IMG/VR virus record: IMGVR_UViG_3300009155_000106
Span: 1-41,330 of that record
Length of the DNA stretch: 41,330 nt
Origin: a virus
Strand: one strand, 5' to 3'
The notes beneath the pieces were generated by a model. That model ran no database searches. It saw nothing but the letters and a program-made list of their open reading frames with translations, and had not been told where the DNA came from. Each line of letters starts with the position of its first letter. Position 1 is the stretch's first letter. The translations under genes were made by a program, and so were the position numbers. Below are positions 23,760 through 32,400 of the stretch, piece by piece.

Positions 23760-26700
23760 TTAGCGCAATATTGAATCTATTGTATTGTTCCAATAATTAT
23801 CACCAGATGAAGCATATGTTATTGCGGTTGGAATAGGACCAGATCCAATGTAAGGTGGAGCAAAGGTACAACCTTTTGGAGTCAAAGTCTTGGCAATATC
23901 CTTGAATATTGTAAGTTGATTGCCAAATGTAGTTCCACGCATATTTGTGTTAAACCAAGATCTTGTATCTGATCCTAGTGTATTGTCCGTCCAATATCCA
24001 CCAGTATATGAAACTGTGTTAATTCCATTCGCTCCCTTGGATGCTGCTGCGGTAGTAAATCCCTTTGGATAGAATATAGGCATTACTACAGAATATGGAT
24101 TTGCTGATGGTAGCCACCATCTATATGTCCATTGTGGAACATTACCTTGATTGAGCAAATAGAATCCTGCTATCATATATGGCTCGAATGATAAAGTGCT
24201 AAAGGCATTGAACTTTCTTCTTGCTTTCCATGTGTCGGTCCGATATGTAAGACCACCTCTATAAAACCAATCCATTGCTATATCAGCACCCGCATAATAA
24301 TAACACATCGCATAATATGGACTATACACATTACTATATTGATCATTGAAACTAGCCTGACCAGATAAGAAAAGATCCAGTGTAGCACCAGCATGAGTTG
24401 CAATTGTAGTCATTCCCCACGGCAATCGTTCCCCAGTAGTTAAATAACTTCCACCTAAACGATGAGTCCAAGCATTTGTTGAATTTGCTATGGAATTGTC
24501 AAATCCATTATCACCAAGAGAAGAAGCAATTGATGGATCAGAATACCATAGAAAATTCTCATCGCTTGTCCAGTAACTGTGAGATCCACAGAATCCTGTG
24601 CTTGCTGTTGTCCCGATAGCACCTAATGTGAATCCAAGTGGAAATGGAGTAGTAACATTTCCATATACTTCTCGCTGACCAGTCGTCATAGCTTGGTTCA
24701 TTCGTACCTGCGGTCTTGCTTCAACCAGACAAGGAATTCCTCTTTTTGCAAGTTCTGTCCTAAAATACCAATCTGCCAATTCGCACACATCGGATTTATA
24801 ATCAAATAAACTTCTAAACAATTGTACAGTATTTGGAGTTGCTGAGAGAGCATCGCTATCTATTGCGAAAGAAAGAAATCCTTTAGTGTCTGTGCTTGCT
24901 TTACACGAAGCAATAAAATTCACCATCTGATCTAATCTTGACAGCAGTGCAGAATCTCTTTCTGCATTTGTGCCAGCGGAATATGTCCACCAATCATGCA
25001 TAAAATTACGATAAGATTGCCACCCATTGCATCCAGAACCATATATCATGACATCACAATATTCGGTCAATCCTGCTCTTCCTGTTGCTCCAGGAATCAT
25101 AGTTCCTTCAAGCAATTGGTTTATAGCACCAGTGAATCCCTTTACTCTTGCTGGACACCATTCATGTAGTGTTGAAGAATTATAAGAAGTCATTCCACAT
25201 AAACCAGCTCTAGTGTATATTGAAGAAAATCCAGTAGTACCATATAATTGATCCAATGGATGGAGTAACCATGTATGATTCGTAAAGGCCTCTCCGAATG
25301 GAAAATTAATATGGAGTGCTCGCATTCCAGCAAAATAACTTTCACTGAAAATTTCATATATGATATTATGCCATGGAGAAGATGTTGCTGGATTTGCTGG
25401 GTTGAATTCAAATGGATATGCTCTAAAGGTATGTCCCTTTGCACCAAATGTAGAAGCAAGTGCGACTCCCTCTGGATCTCCTCTAAATGTAACTATAGTT
25501 CCATAATTCCATCCATCATATTCAAATGTATTGGTTCCTGCCAATCCTGACATTTGATAAAATCTTCGCACGAAATCTGTAGATCTTCTGTCAAGCAATT
25601 GTTGACCCAACGATTTAGTAAATGTTGGTTTTGTATTTGTTAAAGTTTGGAACCATGCTCCACCATCAGCATCTAGTGAAACTACAAACGAATTGGAATC
25701 TTGTATTTCTATTCCTGGTTTTGGAGTTACTCGCCAGAGATAATTTCCAGAAGTAGATTGAGCACCACTAATCACATAATCAGCAAGAAAATCAATTCTC
25801 TCGTTATGAGTTTCGGAAGTAGATCTACTTCCACCTAAAAGTGTATTCAATTCAGTTAGCACACCGTTAAGTGCTGTGCATCCAGCATTGAGTTTTGTTG
25901 CGTCTGTTTCATGCGCATTAAAATAATTAAACATCTTTGCGCCAGTGAGTGCAAGATGTCTTATTGATTCATAATATAATCCAAGATTTGTTGAACTCTC
26001 GGTCCATTTAGAATCAAAAGCATTATCTGTAAAGTATGGACTTCCAATCCATGGGATGATTGCAGCACCAGCAGATCCTCTTTTTGATGCTCTTGCGTTT
26101 TGCATCATAATGAGGAAGTGATTCCAGGCATTTGATCCAAATGCTGTAGTTGCAGCATAATCTTTACGAACAATCCTTGTAGTATCACTATTCAATATAC
26201 CATAGCCCGCTGAAGCACCACTCCATCCAGCATATATTTCAGGAGCAGCATAATCTCCAACAATACCTGTTCTTACAAATGGATGTCCATTATAATCATA
26301 CGCATTTCCTGCTGTACCACCATCAAGACTTACCAGTGAACCATAATTACTCATCTTTGCAGATGGATAGATGCTTCTAAGCGGAGTAACTATGAATTGA
26401 TTGAGAAATGCTGAGTGTATTCCTTGAACTGCGCGGTCCCAGAATAAATAATCTCTCGTATTCTGAGGATGATATACTCCATTTACAAGATTAGTAAATC
26501 CAAATGCGTATGAACCACCTTGAGTATAAAGATTATTAAAACTAGTGGATCCATACCATGTTTGATTAAATTTAGCATCACTGGTTATTCCAAAGACCTG
26601 ATTAGTCCAATTAACTGATGGTCCATATGGGAAAGCGAATGTTCCACCTTGCTCACAATCTATTAGAATATAGTCTGGAATTCCTCCAGAATTACCAAGT

Positions 26701-27170
26701 CGTGTAAACAAGGTAGTAACATCTGCACTCACTGTAATTCCAGCATTTTCAGCCCAAGGAGATTGCCTTCCGCTAGCATAACGGTCACCAACTTCATCGT
26801 ATAGCTTTCCATAGTCATATCGCATTGTTCGGTATGCTCTTTTACCACTCGGAAGTTCCTTCACCTTATTAATAATACCATTAATTCTGGGACTAGGAGA
26901 ACCGCAATATGTTCCATTAATAAATTCTACTGCTGTACCATGCTGATATCCACCAGCATTACAATCATTAATATGAATCATTGGTTTCACATATGTGTAA
27001 ACATTAACATTTCCAAGTGATTCCGCAGCATATGGTGTAGATATAGCTGTAGGATCAGTTGGATACCATGAAGCAGCCCAGAGATCTGTTATTGCATCTG
27101 GAACTACTGTAGGATTGAAATATATCTTTTGTATTCCTGTTGCGCGACTAATATTTACAACATACGACAT
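23760..27170 (-). CDS. Large protein of unknown function, possible virion or host-contact protein
   Basis: I do not recognise this 1136-aa protein. It is soluble, rich in aromatic residues, Gly, Asn and Ser, and has no signal peptide or membrane helix. Segments such as PDYILIDCEQGG (about 165-176) and a stretch with MFNYFNAHETD (about 410) recall the strands of TIM-barrel glycosidases, but no catalytic pair can be assigned. Composition suits a carbohydrate-active or tail-fibre-type protein. It lies downstream of the nuclease, dockerin and outer-membrane genes and ends at the terminator. No obvious ribosome-binding site precedes the ATG. Confidence 0.6.
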   Translation of the reverse strand: MSYVVNISRATGIQKIYFNPTVVPDAITDLWAASWYPTDPTAISTPYAAESLGNVNVYTYVKPMIHINDCNAGGYQHGTAVEFINGTYCGSPSPRINGIINKVKELPSGKRAYRTMRYDYGKLYDEVGDRYASGRQSPWAENAGITVSADVTTLFTRLGNSGGIPDYILIDCEQGGTFAFPYGPSVNWTNQVFGITSDAKFNQTWYGSTSFNNLYTQGGSYAFGFTNLVNGVYHPQNTRDYLFWDRAVQGIHSAFLNQFIVTPLRSIYPSAKMSNYGSLVSLDGGTAGNAYDYNGHPFVRTGIVGDYAAPEIYAGWSGASAGYGILNSDTTRIVRKDYAATTAFGSNAWNHFLIMMQNARASKRGSAGAAIIPWIGSPYFTDNAFDSKWTESSTNLGLYYESIRHLALTGAKMFNYFNAHETDATKLNAGCTALNGVLTELNTLLGGSRSTSETHNERIDFLADYVISGAQSTSGNYLWRVTPKPGIEIQDSNSFVVSLDADGGAWFQTLTNTKPTFTKSLGQQLLDRRSTDFVRRFYQMSGLAGTNTFEYDGWNYGTIVTFRGDPEGVALASTFGAKGHTFRAYPFEFNPANPATSSPWHNIIYEIFSESYFAGMRALHINFPFGEAFTNHTWLLHPLDQLYGTTGFSSIYTRAGLCGMTSYNSSTLHEWCPARVKGFTGAINQLLEGTMIPGATGRAGLTEYCDVMIYGSGCNGWQSYRNFMHDWWTYSAGTNAERDSALLSRLDQMVNFIASCKASTDTKGFLSFAIDSDALSATPNTVQLFRSLFDYKSDVCELADWYFRTELAKRGIPCLVEARPQVRMNQAMTTGQREVYGNVTTPFPLGFTLGAIGTTASTGFCGSHSYWTSDENFLWYSDPSIASSLGDNGFDNSIANSTNAWTHRLGGSYLTTGERLPWGMTTIATHAGATLDLFLSGQASFNDQYSNVYSPYYAMCYYYAGADIAMDWFYRGGLTYRTDTWKARRKFNAFSTLSFEPYMIAGFYLLNQGNVPQWTYRWWLPSANPYSVVMPIFYPKGFTTAAASKGANGINTVSYTGGYWTDNTLGSDTRSWFNTNMRGTTFGNQLTIFKDIAKTLTPKGCTFAPPYIGSGPIPTAITYASSGDNYWNNTIDSILR

Positions 27171-27173
27171 AGA

Positions 27174-27557
27174 TTACTTTCGTTTTTCTAATAATAAATT
27201 CAAATCTTTATTCTTCACACCACCATCATACGCCCATGCGTATCCACCAGCAATTAAAAGATCACTAAGGCATACATCGCCATCACCATAAAATTCACCA
27301 AGTAGTCTTCCATATTTGTCATCCTTGAAAGTCTTGATCTTTACTTGCTTCTGATTGATCATCCAAGTAGAAACATAATTCTTTGCTTCAACAGCAAGTT
27401 TCTTTTCAGTGACATCCTTGCTATTGGTTTCTGGAGTATCAACTCTATTTATTCTGACTCTTTCTTTACGGTAGACATCAAATCCAAGATCCAATACGAT
27501 GTCTACCGTATCACCATCTACTATTTTTACAATTTCTTTTACAGTATATTCGTACAT
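27174..27557 (-). CDS. Staphylococcal-type (thermonuclease) nuclease
   Basis: The 127-aa protein matches the SNase fold: KIVDGDTVDIVLDLGF (11-26), RVRINRVDTPET (33-44, with R35 and E43 as likely catalytic residues) and DDKYGRLLGEF (79-89, R84). SNases cleave DNA and RNA with calcium. No signal peptide is present, so it acts in the cell or the virion rather than being secreted alone. TATAAATG spans its start codon, near to a late promoter. It lies just downstream of the dockerin gene. Confidence 0.85.
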   Translation of the reverse strand: MYEYTVKEIVKIVDGDTVDIVLDLGFDVYRKERVRINRVDTPETNSKDVTEKKLAVEAKNYVSTWMINQKQVKIKTFKDDKYGRLLGEFYGDGDVCLSDLLIAGGYAWAYDGGVKNKDLNLLLEKRK

Positions 27558-27567
27558 TTATAGTTAT

Positions 27568-28320
27568 TCAACTCCAATTATTTACTAGTAGTGCTAGATC
27601 CTGCGAGTTGACGATTCCATCGTTATTGATGTCATGGGGATTAGCCTTGAAACTAGCGGCTCCCCAATCAGCAAGCAACTCACCCATGTCCTGAGCATTT
27701 ACCAATCCGTCATTGTTGAAATCACCTTGTAGGGGAATTCCAACGGTGGTATTGGTCAGAGATCCTGTGACATCATTGCCGCCAACGCAGCAGCCATACA
27801 CAACACAGGAAGCAGGAAACATAGGTCGAAGTGGAAGGTTATCATATAGCACAACATCAGATCGACCCAATCCAACCACCTTGAAGATGAATTTTGCCAT
27901 CTGTACTGGTTCGGTGGTTACAATCCATTCATACCCAAGAACTCCATAGCAATAAAACATTCCGTTGCCGTCTTGGGGCGGAACGACTTCATTGCACCAA
28001 GTATAGTCATTTGCAGGAAAGGTAGAATACTCTTGCATGACTCCAACATGGGAACCAACCAATGATACTCCAAGTAGTTGAAGTCTGGTAGGATCCCATC
28101 CAAAGGGAACATCAGCCACTACAAATCGCTGTGGATTGTTCTCCGCAGATACCATGAGTTGTACCTCAATGATATCATCTATGGCTGTAGCCTGTTGTGG
28201 AGTCACTAGCGAGAGATTCAACTTAGCAGTTGGATCGTTTTGCGCAAAAGACATGCTTGCTAGGCATACCAAAAATACAAAGAAGAGAAAAAATGATTTG
28301 ATGTACTGTTGTAGTTTCAT
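27568..28320 (-). CDS. Secreted cohesin-like/dockerin protein
   Basis: The 250-aa protein has a signal peptide (1-26, cut after SFA), a beta-sandwich region (about 30-190) resembling cohesin-type domains (VADVPFGWDPTRLQLLGV), and a C-terminal type I dockerin. The dockerin consists of two calcium-binding repeats, GDFNNDGLVNAQDMGELLA (199-217) and HDINNDGIVNSQDLALLVN (229-247). Dockerins attach proteins to cohesins, for example on cell surfaces or cellulosomes, and this single-protein arrangement resembles proteins of Planctomycetota. A late promoter, TATAAATA, and AAAGGAAA precede the ATG. It is unusual in a phage; I infer that it was acquired from a host and is made late. Confidence 0.82.
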   Translation of the reverse strand: MKLQQYIKSFFLFFVFLVCLASMSFAQNDPTAKLNLSLVTPQQATAIDDIIEVQLMVSAENNPQRFVVADVPFGWDPTRLQLLGVSLVGSHVGVMQEYSTFPANDYTWCNEVVPPQDGNGMFYCYGVLGYEWIVTTEPVQMAKFIFKVVGLGRSDVVLYDNLPLRPMFPASCVVYGCCVGGNDVTGSLTNTTVGIPLQGDFNNDGLVNAQDMGELLADWGAASFKANPHDINNDGIVNSQDLALLVNNWS

Positions 28321-28336
28321 ATGATTTCCTTTCCTC

Positions 28337-28344
28337 TATTTATA
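28337..28344 (-). promoter_or_regulatory. Late promoter TATAAATA for the dockerin gene
   Basis: A perfect late element lies in the T-tract of the terminator at 28351-28378 and is followed by GAGGAAAGGAAA and the start codon. It makes the dockerin gene a separate late unit. Confidence 0.75.
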
Positions 28345-28350
28345 AAAAGA

Positions 28351-28378
28351 AACCCCCGTTCTCGAAAGAACGGGGGTT
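28351..28378 (-). terminator. Terminator of the outer-membrane protein gene
   Basis: A perfect 12-bp stem (28351-28362 with 28367-28378) with a 4-base loop is followed on the minus strand by TTTCTTTTT. Confidence 0.88.
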
Positions 28379-28404
28379 AGACTGGGATACTAACCTTGAG
28401 GGGT

Positions 28405-29217
28405 TTAGAATGCTAACTGTAATCCAATTCCAACGACAGAACTGATTGTGTCGTATGGAATATCCTCTGATACTGCAAATCCAACTTCTACGGAGAGTGT
28501 TGCTCTCTCAGTAAGTTTCATATTTACAATTGGACCAAGAAGAAAGGCATTATAAGAACCAGAATATTGTTGTTCTGCCTTAACGCCAAACTTAATCATA
28601 TCTGCTACATTGTAGGTAGCTGTTGTGGTGAATTGAAAAACATCGTCCGTGACATAACCACCGAATACTGGATTGAATGTGTAGTCTCCTGTGAAGACAT
28701 AATTGAATCCTTGGACCACTTCAAACTTATCCTTCTGAATGCCAATATCTGCTCCAGCATGTGCTGTTGCTGAACTTGAGGAATATTCCCCATCTACTGG
28801 AATGTAAAGACCAGCATTTACAGTTGCCCAGACATCTGCTTTCAGATAATCACACTTACCTTTATAAGCGTCATACTTTACAAAGAGATCAATGTCTGAC
28901 AATCCAGTACCAGATCCTTCTGATATACCCTGATTGAGTTGCCATGCAAGTTGCTGACCTGTTGCTGGATTCTCATTGTTGATGACATCAAGACCAACAC
29001 CTACGGTAAACTTATCGTATACCTTAGTGCTAAATGTGTCGTTGAGAACGAAAGTGCTGCCACTGTCAAGAGTGTAAAGACTTGCATTTGCAGTCCAATC
29101 AATCTTGAATTTATCGCCACTAATTCCTGGTTCTGCTTGAGGGACTTGTTGAGCAAAAGCAATTGCGGTCACGAACAATGAAACTAACGAAAATAATGTT
29201 TTAAAAATTCTATTCAT
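28405..29217 (-). CDS. Outer-membrane beta-barrel-type protein
   Basis: The 270-aa protein has a signal peptide (1-22, cleaved at AFA/QQ). It then has alternating polar/hydrophobic strands such as FKIDWTANASLYTL, DKFTVGVGLDVI and YLKADVWATVNAGLYIP. It ends GIGLQLAF; a terminal Phe with alternating hydrophobics is the usual outer-membrane assembly signal. A porin-like barrel in the host outer membrane is the best reading. In phages such proteins may block further infection or alter the surface; that is an inference. AAAGGAAA precedes the ATG, and a strong terminator follows. Confidence 0.78.
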   Translation of the reverse strand: MNRIFKTLFSLVSLFVTAIAFAQQVPQAEPGISGDKFKIDWTANASLYTLDSGSTFVLNDTFSTKVYDKFTVGVGLDVINNENPATGQQLAWQLNQGISEGSGTGLSDIDLFVKYDAYKGKCDYLKADVWATVNAGLYIPVDGEYSSSSATAHAGADIGIQKDKFEVVQGFNYVFTGDYTFNPVFGGYVTDDVFQFTTTATYNVADMIKFGVKAEQQYSGSYNAFLLGPIVNMKLTERATLSVEVGFAVSEDIPYDTISSVVGIGLQLAF

Positions 29218-29226
29218 ATTTTTCCT

Positions 29227-31146
29227 TTAAGATACTAAATCTACTACCTCACAACTATTTGCGCTACAAGCGAACTGTTGTGTTCCTGTCGTCTTGTCTT
29301 CTTTCTCGTACTTAGTAAGCATTCCCCAGTCTACATTCTTGGGCATCTTTTCAAGTGCCACAAGATATTCTTCTTTAGTACAATCTTGATAAGGTGCTTG
29401 CCTATATGTATGATCGGAGTGTGGAAGGAACGAAATACCAGATATCTCATCAAAGTACTTGTATACGAACGCTCCAACATCCATCCATTCATTTTCCTTA
29501 ACAGTGATTGTGATTGATGGTTTATGTTCACACCAATAACGCTGATATGCCAACCACAACTCTAGATGTATAATCGCAGATACATCGTTGCGAGTGAGAG
29601 AACCTTCTGCCTTTTGTGGAAATGAGAATACCATTGTATGTTCTGGTTTCATCACACAAGGTTCACATGGGAATCCCATCTCAATCATCATCTGACATAG
29701 TGGATCCTTACGATCCGCACGAACTGTACGGATATAATATTCAGCATGACGAGGATGAATACCAGATGCTGCATCAGTTAATTGTGAAACTGTTCCTGAT
29801 GGTTTTACGCAAGTGATTGCAGCAGCAGGATTTATACCAATCTTACCTGCCCATACTTTATTTGTATCAATCGCAACTTGCTTAAGACCAGTGAGTGTGA
29901 TTTCAAGATCGACTGTGTGTCTCATCATCACATTATCCAGTATACCAGTAAGTGAGACTCCAAGCAATGCTTCTTCCTGACAATTCTTTTTCCATTCAGA
30001 TGAAAGATATGGAAAGTTTGTCAACGATGCTTGCCATGTTCCTAGAATAGATGCGAGTTTAACCTTACGCTTGAGTGTTTCAATTGTATCCTCTGGGCGA
30101 ACTACAACCTCAGTAAGGTTGCAAAATTCACGGTCGCGTAGAATAATCTCAGAGCAAGGATTTGTACCAAACTCATAAGAGGAATCTCTACGATCTCCCA
30201 ATTTGGCAACCGTTCTACGACATGCATCACGATTAAATATGCCGCGTTCTCCACTTTTTGATTTATAAAGCGCAACCCATTCATCTAAAAATACTCCTAC
30301 TTCTGGTTTCTCTTTGTACGCAACCGAGTTGTTCGCAAGGGCTCTTTGGGGGTTTTCGTTCCACCAAGCACCAGACTTGGCATCTCGCATCCTTTCATCC
30401 GTGAGATTGGATAGGCTAATAAGAGCAGATCGACGGACTCCTCCGACCACGACAATTTCCGCAACTTTGCAGACAAGATCGTGGCATTCAATAGATGTAA
30501 GTTTTCTCCCTGCTGCTCTCTTAAAAGTGTCAACCGTGAATTTGAAGAGATCTTCAAGAGGTCTTGGTCCTGAAGCTCTCCCACCAAATGTCTTAAGTCT
30601 CGCCCCAGCAGCACGAACTTTTGATACATCCCATCTTGGAATCTGACCTCCAATGAGTAGGGAGACAAGTTCCTTATAACTCTTAGCCCAACCAGCCTTG
30701 CTATCTTCCACGATGATTGTGGTATCTGTATTAGAAAAGTTTTCAGCGATTGTAGGAAGTTTCTCAACATATTGTCTCTCCACACTAAATCCTACACCCG
30801 TTCCACACATGAGGATGTAGAGAATTTCGTCAAATGCACGAACACGATTAACTGCGATATACGAGCAATTATATCCTGCGGTGTTGTCACGACGAAGTGC
30901 TTCACCTGCGGTCATCAATGCTCTCATGCTTGGCATGATCTCAAGATTCAAAACAGCAGTTTCAAGTTCTGATCTGAGTTCTGGTGTAACGATAAAATTA
31001 TTGTTCTCTTTGAGTTGATTCTCAAAGAAATCAAAATAACGCTTGACTGTCTCACCCCAAGTCTCTCGTCGTTTCTCTTTTTCAACCCAACGAGCATATC
31101 TGGAGGTGTGTATAAACTTCTGATAATCAGATGGCAATTCTTTCAT
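29227..31146 (-). CDS. nrdJ: Class II (adenosylcobalamin-dependent) ribonucleotide reductase
   Basis: The protein reduces ribonucleotides to deoxyribonucleotides with coenzyme B12. It matches the monomeric class II type: NCSYIAV (first active-site Cys), MCGTGVGFSVER, TNPCSEI (N-x-C-x-E radical site) followed by EFCNLTE (second redox Cys), and a C-terminal CSANSC (Cys-x4-Cys, the reactivation pair). I place the start at the ATG at 31146, where GGAGA lies upstream, rather than at an ATG 18 codons earlier. It follows ThyX, so the two form a nucleotide-supply unit. Class II enzymes work with or without oxygen and need host cobalamin. Confidence 0.93.
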   Translation of the reverse strand: MKELPSDYQKFIHTSRYARWVEKEKRRETWGETVKRYFDFFENQLKENNNFIVTPELRSELETAVLNLEIMPSMRALMTAGEALRRDNTAGYNCSYIAVNRVRAFDEILYILMCGTGVGFSVERQYVEKLPTIAENFSNTDTTIIVEDSKAGWAKSYKELVSLLIGGQIPRWDVSKVRAAGARLKTFGGRASGPRPLEDLFKFTVDTFKRAAGRKLTSIECHDLVCKVAEIVVVGGVRRSALISLSNLTDERMRDAKSGAWWNENPQRALANNSVAYKEKPEVGVFLDEWVALYKSKSGERGIFNRDACRRTVAKLGDRRDSSYEFGTNPCSEIILRDREFCNLTEVVVRPEDTIETLKRKVKLASILGTWQASLTNFPYLSSEWKKNCQEEALLGVSLTGILDNVMMRHTVDLEITLTGLKQVAIDTNKVWAGKIGINPAAAITCVKPSGTVSQLTDAASGIHPRHAEYYIRTVRADRKDPLCQMMIEMGFPCEPCVMKPEHTMVFSFPQKAEGSLTRNDVSAIIHLELWLAYQRYWCEHKPSITITVKENEWMDVGAFVYKYFDEISGISFLPHSDHTYRQAPYQDCTKEEYLVALEKMPKNVDWGMLTKYEKEDKTTGTQQFACSANSCEVVDLVS

Positions 31147-31172
31147 TAACTTCTCCTGTTTAATTCGGTATC

Positions 31173-31886
31173 TTATGTATTCTTGGTCAAAACATGCCAA
31201 GACTCTGGGAACAATGGATCAATTATATCTCCAATTGCTCTTGCGTATTCTTGTACTTCCCACTGTGCGTGAGGATCCATTCTTTGAGTATATACTCTAG
31301 CGAACGCAGAAAGAGATCCAGTCCACCACCACTCAGTATAGATTCCCTGTGGTAGAACAAATCGCGCTTGCTCTGGTGCGACTCCTGCTTCAAGAAGTTC
31401 ATCATAGATCTTGATGCATTCCTCTGCTGCTTTACGATATTTCACATCAAGTTCTTCCTTGAGTCTCACATCAGTGATGAATTCTTCGGATCCTTGTTTT
31501 GCACCATTCGTTGGTTTGCCTCTGAAGTATGGAAAATAAAGATCTGGTTGATACGAAACATATCGTCGTGAAATTTCATTCTCTACAAATCCAACCTTGT
31601 GCTTGAACAGTTGTGTACGAATGGAGATGGGTGCTTTGATTCTCAGTGTGATCTGTGGATGGGCGAACGGAGTCCAATGATTGTGTTCCGCAAGATAGCG
31701 AATTAACTTGAAATCCTTATCTGACAATTTTTTATCTTTTATATGTCCAGAAAAATGTTGATCACCATCCCATGAACTCTCTTTGTTAAAGGATACTCTC
31801 GCTGCATTTACAACAGTAAGATCAGATCCCATATGATCAACATATTCAACAAATCCCGCATCAAGAACATTAACTTTCTGAATCAT
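31173..31886 (-). CDS. thyX: Flavin-dependent thymidylate synthase (ThyX)
   Basis: The 237-aa protein converts dUMP to dTMP with FAD and methylene-tetrahydrofolate. The signature region is QLFKHKVGFVENEISRRY, a phage form of the ThyX motif in which RHR is KHK and the spacing to Ser is one residue longer. The N-terminal NAARVSF and C-terminal LSAFARVYTQRMDPHAQWE regions fit ThyX. AAAGGAG precedes the ATG and the start overlaps the preceding gene's end by 17 bases. It lies directly upstream of the ribonucleotide reductase gene. Confidence 0.92.
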   Translation of the reverse strand: MIQKVNVLDAGFVEYVDHMGSDLTVVNAARVSFNKESSWDGDQHFSGHIKDKKLSDKDFKLIRYLAEHNHWTPFAHPQITLRIKAPISIRTQLFKHKVGFVENEISRRYVSYQPDLYFPYFRGKPTNGAKQGSEEFITDVRLKEELDVKYRKAAEECIKIYDELLEAGVAPEQARFVLPQGIYTEWWWTGSLSAFARVYTQRMDPHAQWEVQEYARAIGDIIDPLFPESWHVLTKNT

Positions 31887-32400
31887 TAGTATTAAACTCC
31901 TTTAGAAAATCGCTACCACTTCCTAACACTCTGACAATCTGTGCCTTTGCAAATTCAATAAACTTTGGATCATCTTTGATATATTGACAAATGTTTGAAA
32001 AGTTCGCCCAATCCTCTAGAGTAAATGAATCATAATCAAGTTCCTTTGCGTGTCGGACGAAGTTGCTCAGATAATTCTTCATTCCAAGAATATCTTCTTT
32101 GTTTGTATTCTTTTTCTTCATCCACATATTCGCTGCTTTGTCTTCATCTCCGACTTTATCAACCAATCGTTTAAAGTTTATTTCCTTCTTAAGAAGAATT
32201 GTCAAAAGTTCCTCTAGGAATTTTGCATTATCTTCATGCCAATAATCAAATTCAATTCCATTTGAAGCAGTATATGTCTTTGCATAATCTACTGCGCGGT
32301 AGAACATCTCTTCATCGCTCTCGCGAATATATTCAGAAAACTTAAAATGGAACTCAACGAGTCCAACCAATAGTTTATAGTCTTTATCGGAAATTTTCAT
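31870..32400 (-). CDS. Conserved-position hypothetical protein
   Basis: The ATG at 32400 overlaps the primase stop by ATGA and has GGAG 9 bases upstream, so I prefer it to the ATG five codons earlier. The 176-aa protein is helical and acidic, begins MKISDKDYKLLVGLVEFHF and has no catalytic motif I recognise. Position between primase and ThyX in a tightly packed replication operon suggests a DNA-metabolism accessory, but the function is unknown. Confidence 0.65.
   Translation of the reverse strand: MKISDKDYKLLVGLVEFHFKFSEYIRESDEEMFYRAVDYAKTYTASNGIEFDYWHEDNAKFLEELLTILLKKEINFKRLVDKVGDEDKAANMWMKKKNTNKEDILGMKNYLSNFVRHAKELDYDSFTLEDWANFSNICQYIKDDPKFIEFAKAQIVRVLGSGSDFLKEFNTNDSES

Noticed and set aside
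30297-30785. A 162-codon frame inside the ribonucleotide reductase gene
   Set aside because: It lies in another frame of a gene with all class II catalytic motifs and has no support of its own.
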